From the NCBI RefSeq assembly GCF_027497215.1, contig NZ_CP114904.1, forward strand, positions 5,227,001 to 5,291,000: a stretch of DNA of 64,000 nt, read 5' to 3'. This DNA comes from Micromonospora sp. WMMD812 (GTDB lineage Bacteria > Actinomycetota > Actinomycetes > Mycobacteriales > Micromonosporaceae). This document shows positions 50,447 to 60,468 of the stretch, piece by piece. The notes beneath the pieces are model-generated. The model ran no database searches, had not been told where the DNA came from, and saw nothing but the letters and a program-made list of their open reading frames with translations. Each line of letters opens with the position of its first letter. The stretch's first letter is position 1. Both the position numbers and the translations under genes were made by a program.

Positions 50447-51337
50447 TCAGCCCTGTTGGGCGGGGGCTGGCCAGACCGGTTGCAGCACGTGCCAGTCGTG
50501 TGGATGCCGGCGGACGGCGCCCGTGAAGACGTCGGCCAGCTCCTGGGTCATCGCCGCCACCCGGGCCCGGGTGGCGCCGTCACGGCCCGGGACGATCTCC
50601 GGGTGGATCCGGATCCGCAGCCGCGGACCGTCGTACCAGAGCGATACGGGCAGCAGCGCGGCCCCGGTGCGCAGCGCCAGCTGCGCGGGCCCGGCCGGGA
50701 ACGTCGTCGGCGCGCCGCAGAACCGCACGCCGATGCCGGCCGCGGACGTGTCCCGGTCAGCGACCAGGCACACCACCTCGCCGGCACGCAGCCGCCGGGT
50801 GAGCGTGGTGACCGCCCGCCGGGTCTCGTCGGCGGGGAGCACCTCGATGCCGAGCGCCGCACGGTGGCTCACGAACCGCTGGTAGAGCCGCTCCGGGCGC
50901 AGGCGTTGCGCGACCGTGGTGAACCGGTGCCCGCTCAGCACCAGCCCGGCTCCGGCCAGGTCCCAGTTGCCGCTGTGCGGCAGCGCCAGCACCACTCCGC
51001 GGCCGGCGCCACGGGCTGCGGCCACCCGGTTCAGCGACTCGAAGACCACGGCGTCGCGGATCCGGTCCCGGCTCCATCCGGCGAGCCCGAAGAACTCCCG
51101 CCAGTAACGCAGATAGGAGTGCACGCCCCGAGCGGCCGCGGCGGTCACGGCGGGACTGTCCGCGGCCTGGCCGAGCACCTGGGCCAGGTTGACCCGCAGC
51201 TGGTGCACCCCGCCCGTGCCCGACCAGCGCATCCCGGCGGCGACGGAGTCGAAGACGAGCGCGGCGACCGGGCCCGGCAACCGCGGCGTGACCCGCCAGG
51301 CAAGGCCGTAGAGCCGGCTGGCCAGGTCCACTCCCAC
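50447..51337 (-). CDS. Phosphatidylinositol-mannoside-type (LpxL-like) acyltransferase
   Basis: A 296-residue acyltransferase of the LpxL/HtrB group. The HX4D motif is in LALPHSGNWDLAGAG, and VCLVADRDTSAAGIGVRF is the second motif. In actinobacteria this family acylates phosphatidylinositol mannosides (PatA). Start GTG 51337 is preferred because a TACCAT -10 box lies 6 nt upstream, as in leaderless genes. Usual PimA and PgsA neighbours are absent here. It probably adds a fatty acid to a mannosylated lipid at the inner membrane. Confidence 0.85.
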   Translation of the reverse strand: MGVDLASRLYGLAWRVTPRLPGPVAALVFDSVAAGMRWSGTGGVHQLRVNLAQVLGQAADSPAVTAAAARGVHSYLRYWREFFGLAGWSRDRIRDAVVFESLNRVAAARGAGRGVVLALPHSGNWDLAGAGLVLSGHRFTTVAQRLRPERLYQRFVSHRAALGIEVLPADETRRAVTTLTRRLRAGEVVCLVADRDTSAAGIGVRFCGAPTTFPAGPAQLALRTGAALLPVSLWYDGPRLRIRIHPEIVPGRDGATRARVAAMTQELADVFTGAVRRHPHDWHVLQPVWPAPAQQG

Positions 51338-51343
51338 GCCGGG

Positions 51344-51349
51344 ATGGTA
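51344..51349 (-). promoter_or_regulatory. Candidate -10 of a leaderless promoter
   Basis: TACCAT on the minus strand, 6 nt before GTG 51337. Confidence 0.45.
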
Positions 51350-51699
51350 ACGGTCGCCGGCCGGATCCGGTGGTTGCGGGAACACCGATAGCGGTCGGCT
51401 CCAGGGCGACTCATCCAGTGCCCCGAACGTCCGGTATGCAGGCCTGCGTCCTGACTGAGGCCCCTCGCCTTCTGGCCGGTGCAACTTTCGCCGGCATCCT
51501 GAGCAACCTTTCCCGCTGACTTGCCGTCAAGAAGGGCAGACAGGCTTCCGCAGGATCGGTGGACGAGGGGAAGGTCAGCCGGCAGGGGCCAGAAGGCAAA
51601 GCCCTCCGGACCAATTGTTCGGCGTGCCGGTGCGCGAACGAATTTTGTAGCTGTATTCACCAGACGTCGAGATCCATCTCGTCGTCAGGAGGGTCTCGC
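51350..51699. other. Gene-free region with AT-rich spots
   Basis: The gap has lower GC than its surroundings. CCTTCTGGCC near 51471 and GGCCAGAAGG near 51590 form a 10-bp inverted repeat. AATTGTTCG (51613) and CGAACGAATT (51635) form an imperfect dyad that could be an operator. AGGAGG at 51687 starts the next gene. Confidence 0.5.
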
Positions 51700-52410
51700 A
51701 TGATTTCCTCACCTCTGGAGGCTGCCCGCCCTCGCGCAGGTGATGAATCCCGTCGTCGGCAGCACGACAGGGGAAACAGGAATATCGCCGCATTGTTGCC
51801 CGCCGTCGCGCTGTTGACGCTGGCATTGTTGACGGGCTGCAACCAGCAGCCGTCGTCGTCGACTCAGGCGGGTGCGCGGCCGGTCGGAACGAGCTGGCTG
51901 GATCCCGCGATCCTCCTGCACCCCGCCGACCTGGGACCGGGCTGGCGCGAAAGCTTCGCCGTGCCGGGTCAGCCGGCCTGGCCATGGGACCAGAGCGATT
52001 GCCCCGCATATCGGCGCGACGACTATCGCGCCCAATCCCACCGACGTGACGCGATTCAGCGTTTGTACCGAATGGATGAGCCATCCCTGACCGCTCACCA
52101 CATCGTGGAGAGCTACGAATCCGGCTGGGGCGGGCGGGCTCTCGATGACGTCCGTCGCGTGCTGCGACAGTGCGCGAACTACACCCTGCTCGGCGCGCGA
52201 ATGTCGTTCGTCGTGGTCGAGACGCCCGACCTCGGTGACGGAGCGTTGGTGGTTCGCGGTCGGATCGACCGGGACGCCGCACCGCCAACTGTTGCCTATT
52301 TCGTCACCGTCCGGCGTGGCGACACCGTGTCGACCCTGAACCTCCCCGATCCGGGGCGCCAGGCCGCGGTGGACGCAATCGCCGCGAGGCAGGTGGCTCG
52401 CCTTGGCTAG
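51700..52410 (+). CDS. Secreted lipoprotein (sensor-domain-like)
   Basis: A 236-residue lipoprotein. AGGAGG lies 7 nt before ATG 51700. A charged stretch, then IAALLPAVALLTLALLTGCN gives the lipobox. The outer part (DPAILLHPADLGPGWRESFA, then RLYRMDEPSLTAHHIVESYE) resembles PknH-sensor-like extracellular domains. Third-position GC is lower than in its neighbours, suggesting later arrival. It overlaps the next gene by 8 bp, so the two are likely one unit. Function not known. Confidence 0.7.
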   Translation: MISSPLEAARPRAGDESRRRQHDRGNRNIAALLPAVALLTLALLTGCNQQPSSSTQAGARPVGTSWLDPAILLHPADLGPGWRESFAVPGQPAWPWDQSDCPAYRRDDYRAQSHRRDAIQRLYRMDEPSLTAHHIVESYESGWGGRALDDVRRVLRQCANYTLLGARMSFVVVETPDLGDGALVVRGRIDRDAAPPTVAYFVTVRRGDTVSTLNLPDPGRQAAVDAIAARQVARLG

Positions 52411-53311
52411 CCAGCGCGGAAGGCAGGTGTCGCGTCGATGGGTGGTTTCCTCGGCGGTCCTGGCGCTGTCCGGGATGTCCTCGATCGGCGTGGGCGTGGC
52501 CCGGCTGCGCTCCGGCGCCGAGGGCTCGGTCGCGCCTGCCACGTCGCCCACCCCGCCGATCCGCGTCAGTCCCACGCCGGACCGGCTCGCCATCGCGAGA
52601 TCCCGCATCGAAGCCCATGTGCGCCGCGCCGGTGGCCATTTGAGCGTGGCGGTGCTGGATCGGCAGGGGGGCGCCAACATGACGGTGGGCGCCCGGCGGT
52701 TCCAGACCGCCAGCATCGTGAAGGTCGACATCCTCGCGGCCCTGTTGCTGCGCGAGCAGTCACGTGGCCACAAGCTGGGCTCCCGCGCCCGGCGGCTGGC
52801 CACGAACATGATCGTGATCAGCGACAACGACGCGGCAAGCAGCCTGTGGCAGGAGATCGGCGGGTCGCGGGGGCTGGCGACGGCGAATCGCGCGCTCGGG
52901 CTGCGCGAGACCACACCCAACACACACTGGGGCCTCACGACCACGACGGCGGGGGACCAGCTGCGGCTGTTGGCCACGCTGGTCGCGCCCGACGGGCCGC
53001 TCGACCCGGGGAACCGCCAGTTCGTCCTGGATCTCATGGGCAGGGTCGACGCCGACCAGCGCTGGGGGGTCACCGCCGCGGCCGGGCCGGAAGCCACGAA
53101 GGCGTACGTCAAGAACGGCTGGGACACCGCCACCGCCGACAACAACCGGTGGATCGTCAACAGCATCGGGCGGCTCACCGACCCCGATCACGACTGGCTG
53201 CTCGCCGTGCTCTCGGACCATCACCGCACCCAGGCGGACGGCATCCGGGTCGTGGAGCAGGCCGCCGCGTACGCGCTGCGCGAACTGCGCGCCGCGTCGT
53301 CGGGGCTCTGA
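52403..53311 (+). CDS. Class A beta-lactamase-like serine hydrolase
   Basis: A 302-residue protein from a TTG overlapping the lipoprotein stop. A signal-anchor (VVSSAVLALSGMSSIGVGVA) is near the N terminus. The class A motifs: FQTASIVKVDILAAL (SxxK), VISDNDAASSL (SDN) and AYVKNGWDT, where KNG replaces KTG. It could be an antibiotic-inactivating enzyme or a peptidoglycan D,D-peptidase-type hydrolase. With the lipoprotein it forms a secreted pair. No omega-loop ExxxN motif is clear, so lactamase activity is uncertain. Confidence 0.78.
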   Translation: MASQRGRQVSRRWVVSSAVLALSGMSSIGVGVARLRSGAEGSVAPATSPTPPIRVSPTPDRLAIARSRIEAHVRRAGGHLSVAVLDRQGGANMTVGARRFQTASIVKVDILAALLLREQSRGHKLGSRARRLATNMIVISDNDAASSLWQEIGGSRGLATANRALGLRETTPNTHWGLTTTTAGDQLRLLATLVAPDGPLDPGNRQFVLDLMGRVDADQRWGVTAAAGPEATKAYVKNGWDTATADNNRWIVNSIGRLTDPDHDWLLAVLSDHHRTQADGIRVVEQAAAYALRELRAASSGL

Positions 53312-53331
53312 GACGACGACCGCTCGCGCCT

Positions 53332-53361
53332 CGCCGGCCCGGCCTCGGGACCGGGCCGGCG
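53332..53361. terminator. Bidirectional hairpin between convergent genes
   Basis: CGCCGGCCCGG (53332-53342) pairs with CCGGGCCGGCG (53351-53361) across an 8-nt loop. It lies between the serine-hydrolase and M28 protease genes. Confidence 0.8.
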
Positions 53362-53371
53362 GGGCGTGTGG

Positions 53372-55792
53372 TCAGATCGGGTACGTCCGGGCGACCGCGA
53401 GCATCTCCGAGCTGTGTGAGCCGACCACGCCGACGTCCGCCGGGCGGGGCTGGAAGCCGGGCAGCGCGTCCAGCCCGTCGCTGGCGTCCATGACGCGCAG
53501 CGCCACCGGCCCGCCCTTCGGCGTGACCGCGAGGGTCACCTCGATGCCCTCCGTCGGGGGCGCGTGGAAGACCACGCCGAAGCCCCACTTGCCGTCCCGC
53601 GCCTCGACCGGCACCGAGCGGCCGGCCACCTCGGCGCGCCGCACGGTGGCCGTGGTCGTGTCGACGTGCAGGCTCAGCAGGCGCGCCTGCCGCTGCGGGG
53701 TGATCCGCAGCCGCAGCGTCCGGTCGCCGCCGGCGGTGGTGTCGGCGAGCACCTCCAGCTTCGGCGCGGGCAGGTCGGCGGCCGGCGCCGGGCCGGCGCG
53801 CAGCTCGCCGTCACCGAGGCCGGGGAAGTCGTCGGACACGTCCTGCTCGCCGTCCACGTAATGGTCGGTCCAGGGCTGCGGGTCGGTCTCGTCGGTGAGC
53901 CAGCGCGCCGTGCCGGTGCCGGCGTCGAGGGCGTACATCAGGTGGGTCGGCGCGGGATGCGCGGCGTCGAAGCGGTCGACCCGGAGGCCGACCCCCGCGC
54001 ACACCAGCGCCGCGACCGTCGCGGCCAGCGCCGGCATCGCGCCGAGCCGCCGGGCCCGGAGCGCGACCAGGCCGCGCTGCCCGCCGGCCTGGGGGTGCAG
54101 CAGATCCACGACCGGCAGCGCGGCCAGCCCCAGCAGCACCGCGACGAGCGCGGCGACGCCGCCCATCGCCATACCGAGCGCCGGGAACAGCAGCACCACC
54201 GTGGGCAGCAGGATCACCACGGCGACCGCGCCGGCCGCCGTCACCGCCACCACCGGCCAGGGGCCGTCGACGCGCGTGCGGAGCGCGATCAGGCCGCCGA
54301 GCGCGCCGGCCAGCGCCGGCAGGGTCGCGAGGTACGCCCCGCCGGGCACCGCCACGGCCAGCAGCACCCCGAGCACCGCCAGCCAGCCCAGTCCGGCGAC
54401 GGCCAGTGTGGCCGGGCCGATCCGGCGGCGGGTCAACGCGTACCAGGCGAGGACGACCGCGGCCGCGAGGGCCAGCACGGCGATCCGGTACCAGGTCGGC
54501 CGGTACGGGTCGAGCAGTTCGGCGTAGCCGGGCCGGATCGCGGTGACGGCCGCCCAGAGCAGTTGCGCGGCGAGCGGGGCGACCACGATCGGCACGAGCG
54601 CGAGCCCGAAGCCGGCGGCCAGCCGGCCTCCGGTGGTGCGCCCCCGACGGCGCGCCAGCCAGCCCACGGCGACCACGGCGGCCAGCGCCAGCAGCGCCAG
54701 CGGAAGGGTCAGCCAGCCCGGGTAGTGGATCAGCCCGCCGGGCACCGGGAAGTAGCTGGCGTCCCCGTCGGCGCGCAGGTCGGTCAGGTCGGTGCGGCCG
54801 AACTCCCGGGCCAGCCCGAGCGCGTTGTCGCCGTGCTGCTGGAGGCTCGCCCGGTTCATCGCCGCGGGGGTGTCCAGGGGGGTGTGGTAGATCGCTCCGC
54901 CGTCGATGTACGCCGAGTTGAGGCCGAGGAAGTTCTCTTCGAGGAACGCGGTGAAGTCGGTGTCGTTGGGCAGGGCCCGGTAGATCTCCACGGCGAACGA
55001 GGTGCCCACCGGGTGCGGCGCGGACCGGCCGAACACGTCGACCAGCTTCGCGTTGTTCCGGGACGTCTCGAACATGATGACCGGTCCGGTGGAGCCACGC
55101 GCCTCCAGGTTGAGCACCACCCCGCCGTCCGCGGCGAGCGGATGGCTGGACGCGAACGCGGACGCGCCGCAGAGGCAGGCCTCCTCGGCGTCGGTGAGCA
55201 CGAACACGATGTCGTTGCGGGGCCGGGGGCCGGTGGTCAACGCGCGGGCCACCTCCAGGATGGCGGAGGTGCCGGCGGCGTCGTCGTTGCCACCCGGGCC
55301 GGTCTGCACGGAGTCGTAGTGCGCGACCAGGAAGACCCGGCCGGTCGGATCGGTCCCGGGCAGTCGGGCCACGACGTTGCGGACGCGGGCCAGGGTGGCG
55401 CCGCCGGCCGCCCCGCTGAGCTGCCCGGCCTCCGGCGCGACGGTGTCCTGCACCTGCGTCTCCAGGCCCATGCCCCGGAGTGCCTGCTCGATGTGCGCGC
55501 GGACCTGGTCGTTGGCCGGGCTGCCGGCCGGGTGTGTCCGGGACGCAATGATCTTGACGTTCTCGTACGCCCGGCCGGCGCTGAACTCGGCGGGCGGCGC
55601 GTCGGCCGGTCGCGGCGCCGGGGGACCCAGGTCGACGATGCTGGCCGCACCGACGGCGACCAGCGCGGCCAACGCCGCCAGGGCGGCGACCAGCCGCCGG
55701 CGGGGTCGGGCCAGCGCCCGGTCGGCGGCGGGCACGCGCGGATCGGGCCAGGCCGGCGCGCGGTCCGCGGCCGGGGTGGGGGGTGCGCCCAC
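53372..55792 (-). CDS. Membrane M28-family peptidase (vacuolar-protease-like)
   Basis: An 806-residue protein from GTG 55792 with GAGGAG 5 nt upstream. A signal anchor (LVAALAALAALVAVGAASIV) begins it. The M28 domain (about 65-330) has zinc ligands in VFLVAHYDSVQTGPGGNDDA, TDAEEACLCG and AIYHTPLDTPA. Then about eight membrane segments follow, and a C-terminal beta-rich domain lies outside. The layout matches Pff1/vacuolar membrane protease-like aminopeptidases. It probably trims peptides outside the cell. Possible processing substrate unknown. Confidence 0.88.
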   Translation of the reverse strand: MGAPPTPAADRAPAWPDPRVPAADRALARPRRRLVAALAALAALVAVGAASIVDLGPPAPRPADAPPAEFSAGRAYENVKIIASRTHPAGSPANDQVRAHIEQALRGMGLETQVQDTVAPEAGQLSGAAGGATLARVRNVVARLPGTDPTGRVFLVAHYDSVQTGPGGNDDAAGTSAILEVARALTTGPRPRNDIVFVLTDAEEACLCGASAFASSHPLAADGGVVLNLEARGSTGPVIMFETSRNNAKLVDVFGRSAPHPVGTSFAVEIYRALPNDTDFTAFLEENFLGLNSAYIDGGAIYHTPLDTPAAMNRASLQQHGDNALGLAREFGRTDLTDLRADGDASYFPVPGGLIHYPGWLTLPLALLALAAVVAVGWLARRRGRTTGGRLAAGFGLALVPIVVAPLAAQLLWAAVTAIRPGYAELLDPYRPTWYRIAVLALAAAVVLAWYALTRRRIGPATLAVAGLGWLAVLGVLLAVAVPGGAYLATLPALAGALGGLIALRTRVDGPWPVVAVTAAGAVAVVILLPTVVLLFPALGMAMGGVAALVAVLLGLAALPVVDLLHPQAGGQRGLVALRARRLGAMPALAATVAALVCAGVGLRVDRFDAAHPAPTHLMYALDAGTGTARWLTDETDPQPWTDHYVDGEQDVSDDFPGLGDGELRAGPAPAADLPAPKLEVLADTTAGGDRTLRLRITPQRQARLLSLHVDTTTATVRRAEVAGRSVPVEARDGKWGFGVVFHAPPTEGIEVTLAVTPKGGPVALRVMDASDGLDALPGFQPRPADVGVVGSHSSEMLAVARTYPI

Positions 55793-56043
55793 GGGAACTC
55801 CTCGGGGGTGGGGCCGGGTGGGCACCATCCTGCACCGCCGGCGGCCGGGGCGGGACGCCCGGGAAGGCAGGGCCGGAAACGACGGGCGGCCGATGCCCGC
55901 TTTGTCCCTTGGCGGGTAGTGATCCGCCCCATCCCCGCCGACGCCGAGCCCGTCGTGTTGTGTGCGACCGTTGTCTAATACAGGATCAGCAGGGCACTCG
56001 GAAGGAGCCCGACATCACCAGCGATCTCCCGCGTCTCGCGGCG

Positions 56044-57294
56044 GTGACCCGGCCGTACCGGGGGGCCGGTCTGGCCGGTCCCTCCGTCGTGCCACGGGCG
56101 CTTCCGCAGGGCGGTCTCGGACACCACCCGCGGGTACCGCCCGGCGAGCGGCTCCGGGTGCTGCTGGTGGAGGACGACGAGGGCGACGCCTTCCTCGTCG
56201 GCGAACTGCTGGCCGAGACCAACTCGATGATCGACCTGCTGGTGGCGACCAGCCTCAGCGAAGCGCGGCAGCGGGTGATGGGTGTGGACTGCGTCCTGCT
56301 CGACCTCGGCCTGCCCGACGCCCAGGGCCTGGACGGGCTGCGTCAGGTGCTGGAGATGTCCAGCGGGGCGGCGGTCTGCGTGCTCACCGGGCGTACGGAC
56401 GAACACCTGGGCATCGTGGCGGTGGCCGAGGGAGCCCAGGACTACCTGGTCAAGGGGCAGGTCGACGGGGTCCTGCTGACCCGGGCGCTGCGCTACGCGG
56501 TGGAGCGCAAGCGCGCCGACGAGAACGCCCGCCGGCTGCGCGAGGTCGAGCTGCGCCAGGCCGAGTCCGCCCGCCTGGAGCGGGGCCTGCTGCCGCAGCC
56601 GCTGATGTCCACCGACCAGGTCGCCGTGCACACGTTCTACCGGCCGGGCCGGCACGCCGCGCTGATCGGCGGCGACTTCTACGACGTGGTGCAGACCCGA
56701 CCCGACCGGGTCGACCTGATCGTCGGCGACGTCTGCGGGCACGGGGTGGACGAGGCGGCGCTCGGGGTCGAACTGCGGGTCGCGTGGCGTGCCCTGGTGC
56801 TCGCCGGCGTGCCCGACGACGAGGTGCTGCCCGCGTTGGAGCAGGTGCTCATGAGCGAGCGCCGGCTCCAGGAGATCTTCGCCACCGTGGCCACCGTCCG
56901 GCTCGACCTGGACGTCAACCGGGCCACCGTCCGGCTGGCCGGGCACCCGCCGCCGCTGCTGCTCTCCCGCGGCGGGATCGCGCCGGTGCCAGCACCCGGC
57001 GGCCTGCTGCTCGGCGTCCGGCCCCGCCCGCCGGTCGCGTACGACCTGGAGTTCGACACGGATGACTGGTCTTTGCTGATGTACACCGACGGACTGATCG
57101 AGGGACGGGTGGGCGACACCGACGAGCGCCTCGACGTGCCCGGCCTCAGCCAACTTCTGCACGAGCCGGCCAGCCGGGCGGTGTCGCTGCCCGAGCTGCC
57201 GGCGTGGCTGGTCGGCCGCGCCGAGCAGATCAACGGCGGCCCGCTCGCCGACGACGTCGCCATGCTGCTGGTCAGCCGGGGCGGTGGCCGGTGA
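56044..57294 (+). CDS. Response regulator with PP2C/SpoIIE phosphatase output
   Basis: A 416-residue protein. The receiver (about 30-150) begins LRVLLVEDDEGDAFLVGELL; the phospho-Asp is in DCVLLDLGLPDAQGLDG, and the Lys in AQDYLVKGQVDG. A short coiled linker leads to a SpoIIE phosphatase: ALIGGDFYDVVQ, DVCGHGVDEAALG and LMYTDGLIEGR carry its metal Asp. GTG 56044 is the first canonical start that includes the whole receiver; AAGGAG at 56002 points to an ATC at 56014 that could be a rare start. It leads a three-gene phosphosignalling operon. Confidence 0.88.
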   Translation: MTRPYRGAGLAGPSVVPRALPQGGLGHHPRVPPGERLRVLLVEDDEGDAFLVGELLAETNSMIDLLVATSLSEARQRVMGVDCVLLDLGLPDAQGLDGLRQVLEMSSGAAVCVLTGRTDEHLGIVAVAEGAQDYLVKGQVDGVLLTRALRYAVERKRADENARRLREVELRQAESARLERGLLPQPLMSTDQVAVHTFYRPGRHAALIGGDFYDVVQTRPDRVDLIVGDVCGHGVDEAALGVELRVAWRALVLAGVPDDEVLPALEQVLMSERRLQEIFATVATVRLDLDVNRATVRLAGHPPPLLLSRGGIAPVPAPGGLLLGVRPRPPVAYDLEFDTDDWSLLMYTDGLIEGRVGDTDERLDVPGLSQLLHEPASRAVSLPELPAWLVGRAEQINGGPLADDVAMLLVSRGGGR

Positions 57295-59024
57295 CGGTCG
57301 GTGCCCGTGGCTGGAGTCTGCGGCAGCGGGTGGTCGCGCTGCTCGCCGTCGTCGGCGTGCTGCTGGTCGGGCTCGCCGCGGCCGAGGCCGCGGTGGCGGC
57401 ACGGAATCGCACCCACGTCGACGCCCTGCTGAACCGGACCGGCCCGCTGCGGGTGCAGGCGCAGGAACTGCTCAATGCGCTGCTGGACCAGGAGACCGCG
57501 GTCCGCGGCTTCGCGGTCAGCGGCAACCGGGACGATCTCGCCCCGTACGACGCCGGGCTGGCACAGGAGCAGGACCGCGTCGCGTCGATGCGGCGGCTGC
57601 TGGACGACTACCCCCAGGTCGAGACGGAGCTGACGCACGTCGAGGCTCAGGCCGAGCAGTGGCGCCAGGCGGTGGCCCTGCCGGTCATCACCGCGACCGA
57701 GCGGGACGGCACGGCGGCCGGCCAGGCGCTCATCACCGACCAGGCCCGGCAGCAGTTCGACGGGGTCCGGGCCGCCGTGGACGACCTCCAGGCCGAGATC
57801 CTCGCCGCCCGGGAAGCGAACGCCCGGAACGTCGAACGGACCGGCAACCTGCTGGTCGTCCTGCTGGTCGTGGCGGCGCTGGTGGTGGTGCTCACCGGCG
57901 CGCTGCTTCTGCTCTCCCTGGACCGGATGGTCGTGCGCCCGTTGACCGGGCTCGCCGACCAGGTCCGCGAGGTGGCTGAGGGCGACTTCCAGCACGGCAT
58001 CTCCGGCTCCGGCCCGCCTGAGTTCGTGCGGCTGGCCGACGACGTGGACGCGATGCGCCGCCGGATCGCCGCCGACCTGGCCGAGGTGCGGCAGGCGCGC
58101 GAGCGGATCGAGTGGGTCAACAGCCAGCTCCAGAAGCAGGCCGAGGAGCTGACCCGTTCCAACCGCGACCTGGAGCAGTTCGCGTACGTGGCCTCGCACG
58201 ACCTCCAGGAGCCGCTGCGCAAAGTGGCCAGCTTCTGCCAGCTGCTCCAGCGCCGCTACGCCGGGCAGCTGGACGAGCGGGCCGACCAGTACATCGCGTT
58301 CGCGGTGGACGGTGCCCAGCGCATGCAGCGCCTGATCAACGACCTGTTGGCGTTCTCCCGGATCGGCCGGCTCACCGCCGGCTTCACCGAGGTCGACCTG
58401 AACAAGGTGATGGGCGACGTGGCCGGCCAGACCGAGGCCGCCCGGCAGTACGCGGACGCCGAGCTGACCTGGTCCGAGCTGCCGGTGATCCGTGGTGAGG
58501 AACCGCTGCTGACCAACCTGCTGGCCAACCTGGTCAGCAACTCGATCAAGTTCCGTCGGCCGGACGTGCCGCCCAAGGTGCACGTCTCCGCCCGGCTGGT
58601 CGACGACGAGTGGGAGATCAGCTGCCAGGACAACGGCATCGGCATCGAGCCGGAGTTCGCCGACAAGATCTTCGTGATCTTCCAACGGCTGCACTCCAAG
58701 GACGCGTACCCGGGCACCGGGATCGGGCTGGCCATCGTGAAGAAGATCGTGGAGTACCACGGTGGCCGGGTCTGGGTGGACACCGACGTGCCGGAGGGGA
58801 CGGCGATCCGGTTCACCCTGCCCGCGCTGCCGGGCGACGCCCCGGCGGCCGCGGCGGCGGACGCCGAGGGTGCCGCGGGCACGGAGACGGTGCCGGCGGA
58901 CGGGACGCCCGGCGCGGCGGCCGGCGGCGCGCCCGCGCAACCGGACGGAGAAGACCAGCCGGACCGCGCGGACGCGGCGCCGGAAGGCGGTAGAACGGGT
59001 GGCATGAGGGAGACGGTGGGATGA
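57291..59024 (+). CDS. CHASE3-HAMP sensor histidine kinase
   Basis: A 577-residue kinase starting at the GTG overlapping the phosphatase stop. Membrane segment [20 protein letters not shown], then a CHASE3-type extracellular domain ([40 protein letters not shown]), a second segment ([20 protein letters not shown]), a HAMP, a coiled coil, HisKA with [20 protein letters not shown], and an ATPase with NNGIGIEP-type box ([17 protein letters not shown]). The HisKA type ([14 protein letters not shown]) is as in phytochrome-like kinases. The C-terminal 60 residues are acidic and disordered. It likely phosphorylates both receivers beside it. Confidence 0.92.
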   Translation: MTVGARGWSLRQRVVALLAVVGVLLVGLAAAEAAVAARNRTHVDALLNRTGPLRVQAQELLNALLDQETAVRGFAVSGNRDDLAPYDAGLAQEQDRVASMRRLLDDYPQVETELTHVEAQAEQWRQAVALPVITATERDGTAAGQALITDQARQQFDGVRAAVDDLQAEILAAREANARNVERTGNLLVVLLVVAALVVVLTGALLLLSLDRMVVRPLTGLADQVREVAEGDFQHGISGSGPPEFVRLADDVDAMRRRIAADLAEVRQARERIEWVNSQLQKQAEELTRSNRDLEQFAYVASHDLQEPLRKVASFCQLLQRRYAGQLDERADQYIAFAVDGAQRMQRLINDLLAFSRIGRLTAGFTEVDLNKVMGDVAGQTEAARQYADAELTWSELPVIRGEEPLLTNLLANLVSNSIKFRRPDVPPKVHVSARLVDDEWEISCQDNGIGIEPEFADKIFVIFQRLHSKDAYPGTGIGLAIVKKIVEYHGGRVWVDTDVPEGTAIRFTLPALPGDAPAAAAADAEGAAGTETVPADGTPGAAAGGAPAQPDGEDQPDRADAAPEGGRTGGMRETVG

Positions 59025-59473
59025 CCGCGCCGGCAGACGGCAAGAGCCCGATCGAGGTCCTGCTGGTCGAGGACGATCCGGGTGACGTGCTGATGACCCA
59101 GGAGGCGTTCGAGGAGCACAAGCTGCGCAACCGGCTGACCGTCGTCTCCGACGGCGCCGAGGCGCTGGCCTACCTGCGCCGCGAGGGCCCGTACGCGGAC
59201 GCCGTGCTCCCGGACCTGATCCTGCTCGACCTCAACCTGCCCCGGCGGGACGGCCGTGAGGTGCTCGAGGAGATCAAGAAGGACGACGAGCTCTGCCGGA
59301 TCCCGGTCGTCGTGCTCACCACCTCGCAGGCGGACGAGGACATCCTCCGCAGCTACCAGCTGCACGCCAACGCCTACGTGACCAAGCCGGTGGACTTCGA
59401 GCGGTTCATCTCGGTGGTCCGCCAGATCGACGAGTTCTTCGTCAGCGTGGTCAAGTTGCCGCCGCGTGGTTGA
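59021..59473 (+). CDS. Stand-alone Rcp1-like response regulator
   Basis: A 150-residue receiver. [40 protein letters not shown] (phospho-Asp) and [13 protein letters not shown] (Lys) are present; no output domain. It overlaps the kinase by 4 bp (ATGA). It is of the Rcp1 type that partners phytochrome-like kinases in cyanobacteria. It probably relays phosphate or regulates by protein contact. It overlaps the next gene by 8 bp. Confidence 0.93.
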   Translation: MTAPADGKSPIEVLLVEDDPGDVLMTQEAFEEHKLRNRLTVVSDGAEALAYLRREGPYADAVLPDLILLDLNLPRRDGREVLEEIKKDDELCRIPVVVLTTSQADEDILRSYQLHANAYVTKPVDFERFISVVRQIDEFFVSVVKLPPRG

Positions 59474-60278
59474 CGACGCCCTGCTCGACGACGTCGGCGC
59501 GCTGCTCTGGGAGGCCGCCGACCAGATCGTGGTCCCGCTGTTCCGCAAGCTCGACGCCGCCGACGTCACCGAGAAGGCGCCCGGCGAGATCGTCACCGTC
59601 GCCGACCAGCGGGCCGAGGAGCTGATCTCGGCCGGCCTGCGCCGGCTCCGGCCGGGCTCGGTGGTGGTCGGCGAGGAGGCGGTCGCCGAGGATCGGGACC
59701 TGCTGCGGCACCTGCGCGGCGTCGGGGACGTGTGGCTCGTCGACCCGGTCGACGGGACGTCCAACTTCGCCGCCGGGCGCCGGCCGTTCGCCCTGATGGC
59801 GGCGCTGCTGAGCGAGGGTGAGCCGGTGGCCGCCTGGGTGCTGGACCCGCTGGCCGACACGCTCGCCGCCGCTCGCGTCGGCGCCGGGACGGTCCTCGAC
59901 GGGCGACCGGTGCGCACCATCGAGACCGTGCCGGCCCCCGCGGAGCTACGCGGCGTGGCGATGACCCGGTTCCTGCCGCCGGCCGCGCGGGACCGGGTGC
60001 GGGCGGGTGGATCCCGGATCGGCGAGCTGCTCCCCGGGCAGCACTGCGCCGGCCGGGAGTACCTCGACATCCTCACCGGGCGGCAGCAGTTCGCCCTCTT
60101 CTGGCGGACGCTGCCGTGGGACCACGCGCCGGGCGCCCTGCTGGTCCGTGCCGCGGGTGGTGTGGCCCGCCGGTTCGACGGCACCGAGTACCACCCGGCG
60201 GACGACGGGCACGGCCTGCTGGTCGCCGCGAACGAGCAGGTCTGGGCCGAGGTGCGCGAGACCCTGCTGGGCGACTGA
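59466..60278 (+). CDS. Inositol-monophosphatase-family enzyme (HisN/SuhB-like)
   Basis: A 270-residue enzyme from GTG 59466. The metal motifs are [15 protein letters not shown] and [16 protein letters not shown], then [15 protein letters not shown] (second Asp). These are the IMPase signatures. Substrates in the family include inositol-1-P and histidinol-P; actinobacteria often use this group as histidinol phosphatase. It overlaps the receiver gene by 8 bp, so it may be part of the operon. Substrate uncertain. Confidence 0.9.
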   Translation: MVDDALLDDVGALLWEAADQIVVPLFRKLDAADVTEKAPGEIVTVADQRAEELISAGLRRLRPGSVVVGEEAVAEDRDLLRHLRGVGDVWLVDPVDGTSNFAAGRRPFALMAALLSEGEPVAAWVLDPLADTLAAARVGAGTVLDGRPVRTIETVPAPAELRGVAMTRFLPPAARDRVRAGGSRIGELLPGQHCAGREYLDILTGRQQFALFWRTLPWDHAPGALLVRAAGGVARRFDGTEYHPADDGHGLLVAANEQVWAEVRETLLGD

Positions 60279-60468
60279 TCCGCGCGGTCAGCGACCGGCT
60301 CGACACGGTGCGTCGATGATCCGCGGCGCGGGCGTTCACGGGACTGGCCAGCGGCGATCGGTCCGGTATCGTGACCGGCGGTCACCGCCAGCAGGCCGCC
60401 GACCGGCGCCGGCGGGACCGCCGCCGCGCAGGATCACCGGGGGCCGGCGGTCGACGGAAGGACGTGTC

